DNA from: Ideonella sp.
Lineage (GTDB): Bacteria; Pseudomonadota; Gammaproteobacteria; Burkholderiales; Burkholderiaceae_C
Reading direction: 5' to 3'
Length of the DNA: 64,000 nucleotides
Assembly (NCBI GenBank): GCA_016721465.1
Contig: JADKIA010000008.1
Location: 1 to 64,000 of the forward strand
Made by a program: the position numbers and the translations under genes. This document shows, piece by piece, positions 62,596 through 64,000 of the stretch; position 1 is the first letter of the stretch, and each line of letters begins with the position of its first letter. The notes beneath the pieces were generated by a model. That model was not told where the DNA came from, searched no databases, and worked only from the letters and a program-made list of their open reading frames with translations.

Positions 62596-64000
62596 TCATC
62601 GAACGACCGTCAGCCGCCGCTGGGTTGCGCTGCAGTCGTCGCCACCAGCCGGGCCGGCAGTGCCCAGCGCCCAGTGCCGCGACAACAGGGCCGGGATGTC
62701 GTCAGCCGACACCGGCCGACTGAAGTAGTAGCCCTGCAGGGAGTCGCAGGCCATGGCTTTCAGGGCGCGGGCCTGCTCGACGCTCTCCACGCCCTCGGCC
62801 GTCACGCGCATGCCCAGGCTGCGCGCCATCGCCAGCACGGCGCGCACGATGGCTTCGCTTTCGCCGCCCTCGAGCAGGCCAGTGACGAAGCAGCGGTCGA
62901 CCTTGATGTGGCTGATCGGCATGCGCGTCAGATAGGCCAGCGACGAGTAGCCGGTGCCGAAGTCATCCAGGGCAATGCGAACACCATGAGCGCGCAAGGC
63001 TTGCAGTGCCGCGCGTGTGGCCACCGAGTTCTCCATCAGCGCGCTTTCGGTGACCTCGAGTTCCAGGTGCTGCGGCGCCAGGCCGGCCTTCGCCAGCGCC
63101 TGCATCACCATGCGCGGCAGGTCCGGCGTGCCGAACTGCAGCGGCGAGAGGTTCACGGCGATGCTGACCGACAGCCCTGCCTTGTGCCAACACGCTGCCT
63201 GGACGCTGGCGGTCTCCAGCACCCAGTTGCCGATGCGCTCGATGAGGCCGTTTTCCTCGGCCAGGGGGATGAATTCCAGCGGCGACACCAAGCCGCGTGT
63301 CGGATGATTCCAGCGGATCAGCGCCTCGACCGAGTAGATGCGCCCGCTGACCACGTCGACCTGCGGTTGGTAGACCAGGTGGAACTCGTTGCGGCCGAGC
63401 GCCGCGCGCAAGTGCGCGTCGAGTTCCAGGCGCTGCAGGATCTCCCGGGTGAGCGAGGCACTGTAGACCTGCGCGTTGTCGCGGCCCGAGTTCTTGGCGT
63501 GGTACATCGCCGTGTCGGCGTGCTTGAGCAGGGTCACCCCGTCTGCACCGTCTTCGGGGTACAGCGCGATGCCGATGCTGGTGGACAGCATGACATCGCG
63601 GCCGTCGACCACGAAGGGCTTGCGCATCAGCTTGCCGATGCGCTGCGCGACCGCCACCGCGTCGTCAGGGTGTTCAATGTTGAGCAGCAGCGCGGTGAAT
63701 TCGTCGCCCCCCAGGCGGGCGAGTTCGAGTTTGGGGTCGGCGCGATCGAAGTCGCCGAAGCCCGTCGGGCGTGACAACAGGTCGGCGGGGCGCAAGCCAT
63801 CGCGCAGCCGGTCGGCGGCCCACTGCAGGATCAGGTCCCCAGTGGCATGGCCCAGGGTGTCGTTGACGGTCTTGAAACCGTCCAGGTCCATGAACAGGAC
63901 GGCCAGCTTCTCGCTTTGTTGTCCGGAGCGCAGGATTTCGCGGTCGACCCGGTCAAGGAAGGACTGCCGGTTGGGCAGGCCGGTCAGGCTGTCGTAGTAG
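62596..64000 (-). CDS. GGDEF-EAL protein (dual-domain c-di-GMP enzyme), 5' end beyond the window
   Basis: Partial: the coding frame runs off the right edge, where it still reads YYDSLTGLPNRQSFLDRVDR. The GGDEF domain continues with LAVLFMDLDGFKTVNDTLGH and LARLGGDEFTALLL; the motif is a canonical GGDEF. The EAL phosphodiesterase domain has YSVEALIRWNHPTRGLVSPL (EAL) and ALDDFGTGYSSLAYLTRMPI (DDFGTG), with KVDRCFVTGLL and the Glu in VTAEGVESVEQARAL. All key residues for hydrolysing c-di-GMP are present, and the GGDEF motif is intact. Which activity dominates cannot be told. The missing N-terminus probably holds a sensor. Confidence 0.9.
   Translation of the reverse strand, partial: YYDSLTGLPNRQSFLDRVDREILRSGQQSEKLAVLFMDLDGFKTVNDTLGHATGDLILQWAADRLRDGLRPADLLSRPTGFGDFDRADPKLELARLGGDEFTALLLNIEHPDDAVAVAQRIGKLMRKPFVVDGRDVMLSTSIGIALYPEDGADGVTLLKHADTAMYHAKNSGRDNAQVYSASLTREILQRLELDAHLRAALGRNEFHLVYQPQVDVVSGRIYSVEALIRWNHPTRGLVSPLEFIPLAEENGLIERIGNWVLETASVQAACWHKAGLSVSIAVNLSPLQFGTPDLPRMVMQALAKAGLAPQHLELEVTESALMENSVATRAALQALRAHGVRIALDDFGTGYSSLAYLTRMPISHIKVDRCFVTGLLEGGESEAIVRAVLAMARSLGMRVTAEGVESVEQARALKAMACDSLQGYYFSRPVSADDIPALLSRHWALGTAGPAGGDDCSATQRRLTVVR

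Overview
The window looks like chromosomal DNA from a high-GC betaproteobacterium of the order Burkholderiales, of the Rubrivivax/Leptothrix/Ideonella type. This rests on codon use, a Bug/TctC binding protein, a PEP-CTERM protein, TrxC, acetoacetyl-CoA synthetase, many ABC uptake operons and IS21/IS110 insertion sequences. The genus is an inference.

Region 1-12.7 kb: a methylmalonyl-CoA decarboxylase-like gene, a BvgS-like hybrid sensor kinase and a divergent marR/MATE-efflux pair are all broken by repeated small frameshifts while keeping family-conserved protein sequence in alternating frames. A single frameshift also splits a BrkB/YihY gene near 10,060. Intact genes here encode a coiled-coil protein, a hemolysin-III protein, a CYTH-CHAD protein, a DUF3617 protein and a DUF2855 protein, followed by a truncated GST.

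Region 12.9-25 kb: a DASS carboxylate transporter, an exported amidase, and an operon made of a GntR regulator, a taurine/sulfonate-type ABC transporter and a PLP-dependent decarboxylase. Then come a PEP-CTERM protein and a VapBC pair, separated by gene-poor DNA with dispersed repeats.

Region 25-33 kb: a LysR regulator diverges from an eight-gene, tightly overlapping operon: a polyamine/opine-type ABC importer (binding protein, ATPase, two permeases), a three-part FAD/[2Fe-2S] amino-acid or opine dehydrogenase of the HcnABC/opine oxidase family, and a RidA imine deaminase. It reads as a complete import-and-oxidise module for an unidentified N-substituted amino acid.

Region 33.7-56 kb: metallo-beta-lactamase-fold hydrolase, Crp/Fnr regulator, M48 protease, AmpG, TPR histidine kinase, ECF sigma/anti-sigma pair, LysR regulator, GspE/PilB ATPase, TrxC, acetoacetyl-CoA synthetase joined to two tandem peptide-binding proteins, and a divergent peptide ABC operon with a fused double ATPase, ending in a Bug-family binding protein.

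Region 56-61.3 kb: a nested mobile element. An IS110-family (IS1111-type) element with 12-bp subterminal inverted repeats is split by a 3.65-kb IS21-type element that has about 52-bp terminal inverted repeats and a 7-bp target duplication. The IS21 element carries istA and istB plus two extra small genes in one overlapping operon. The window ends with two cyclic-di-GMP genes (a GGDEF protein and a GGDEF-EAL protein whose N-terminus lies beyond the window).
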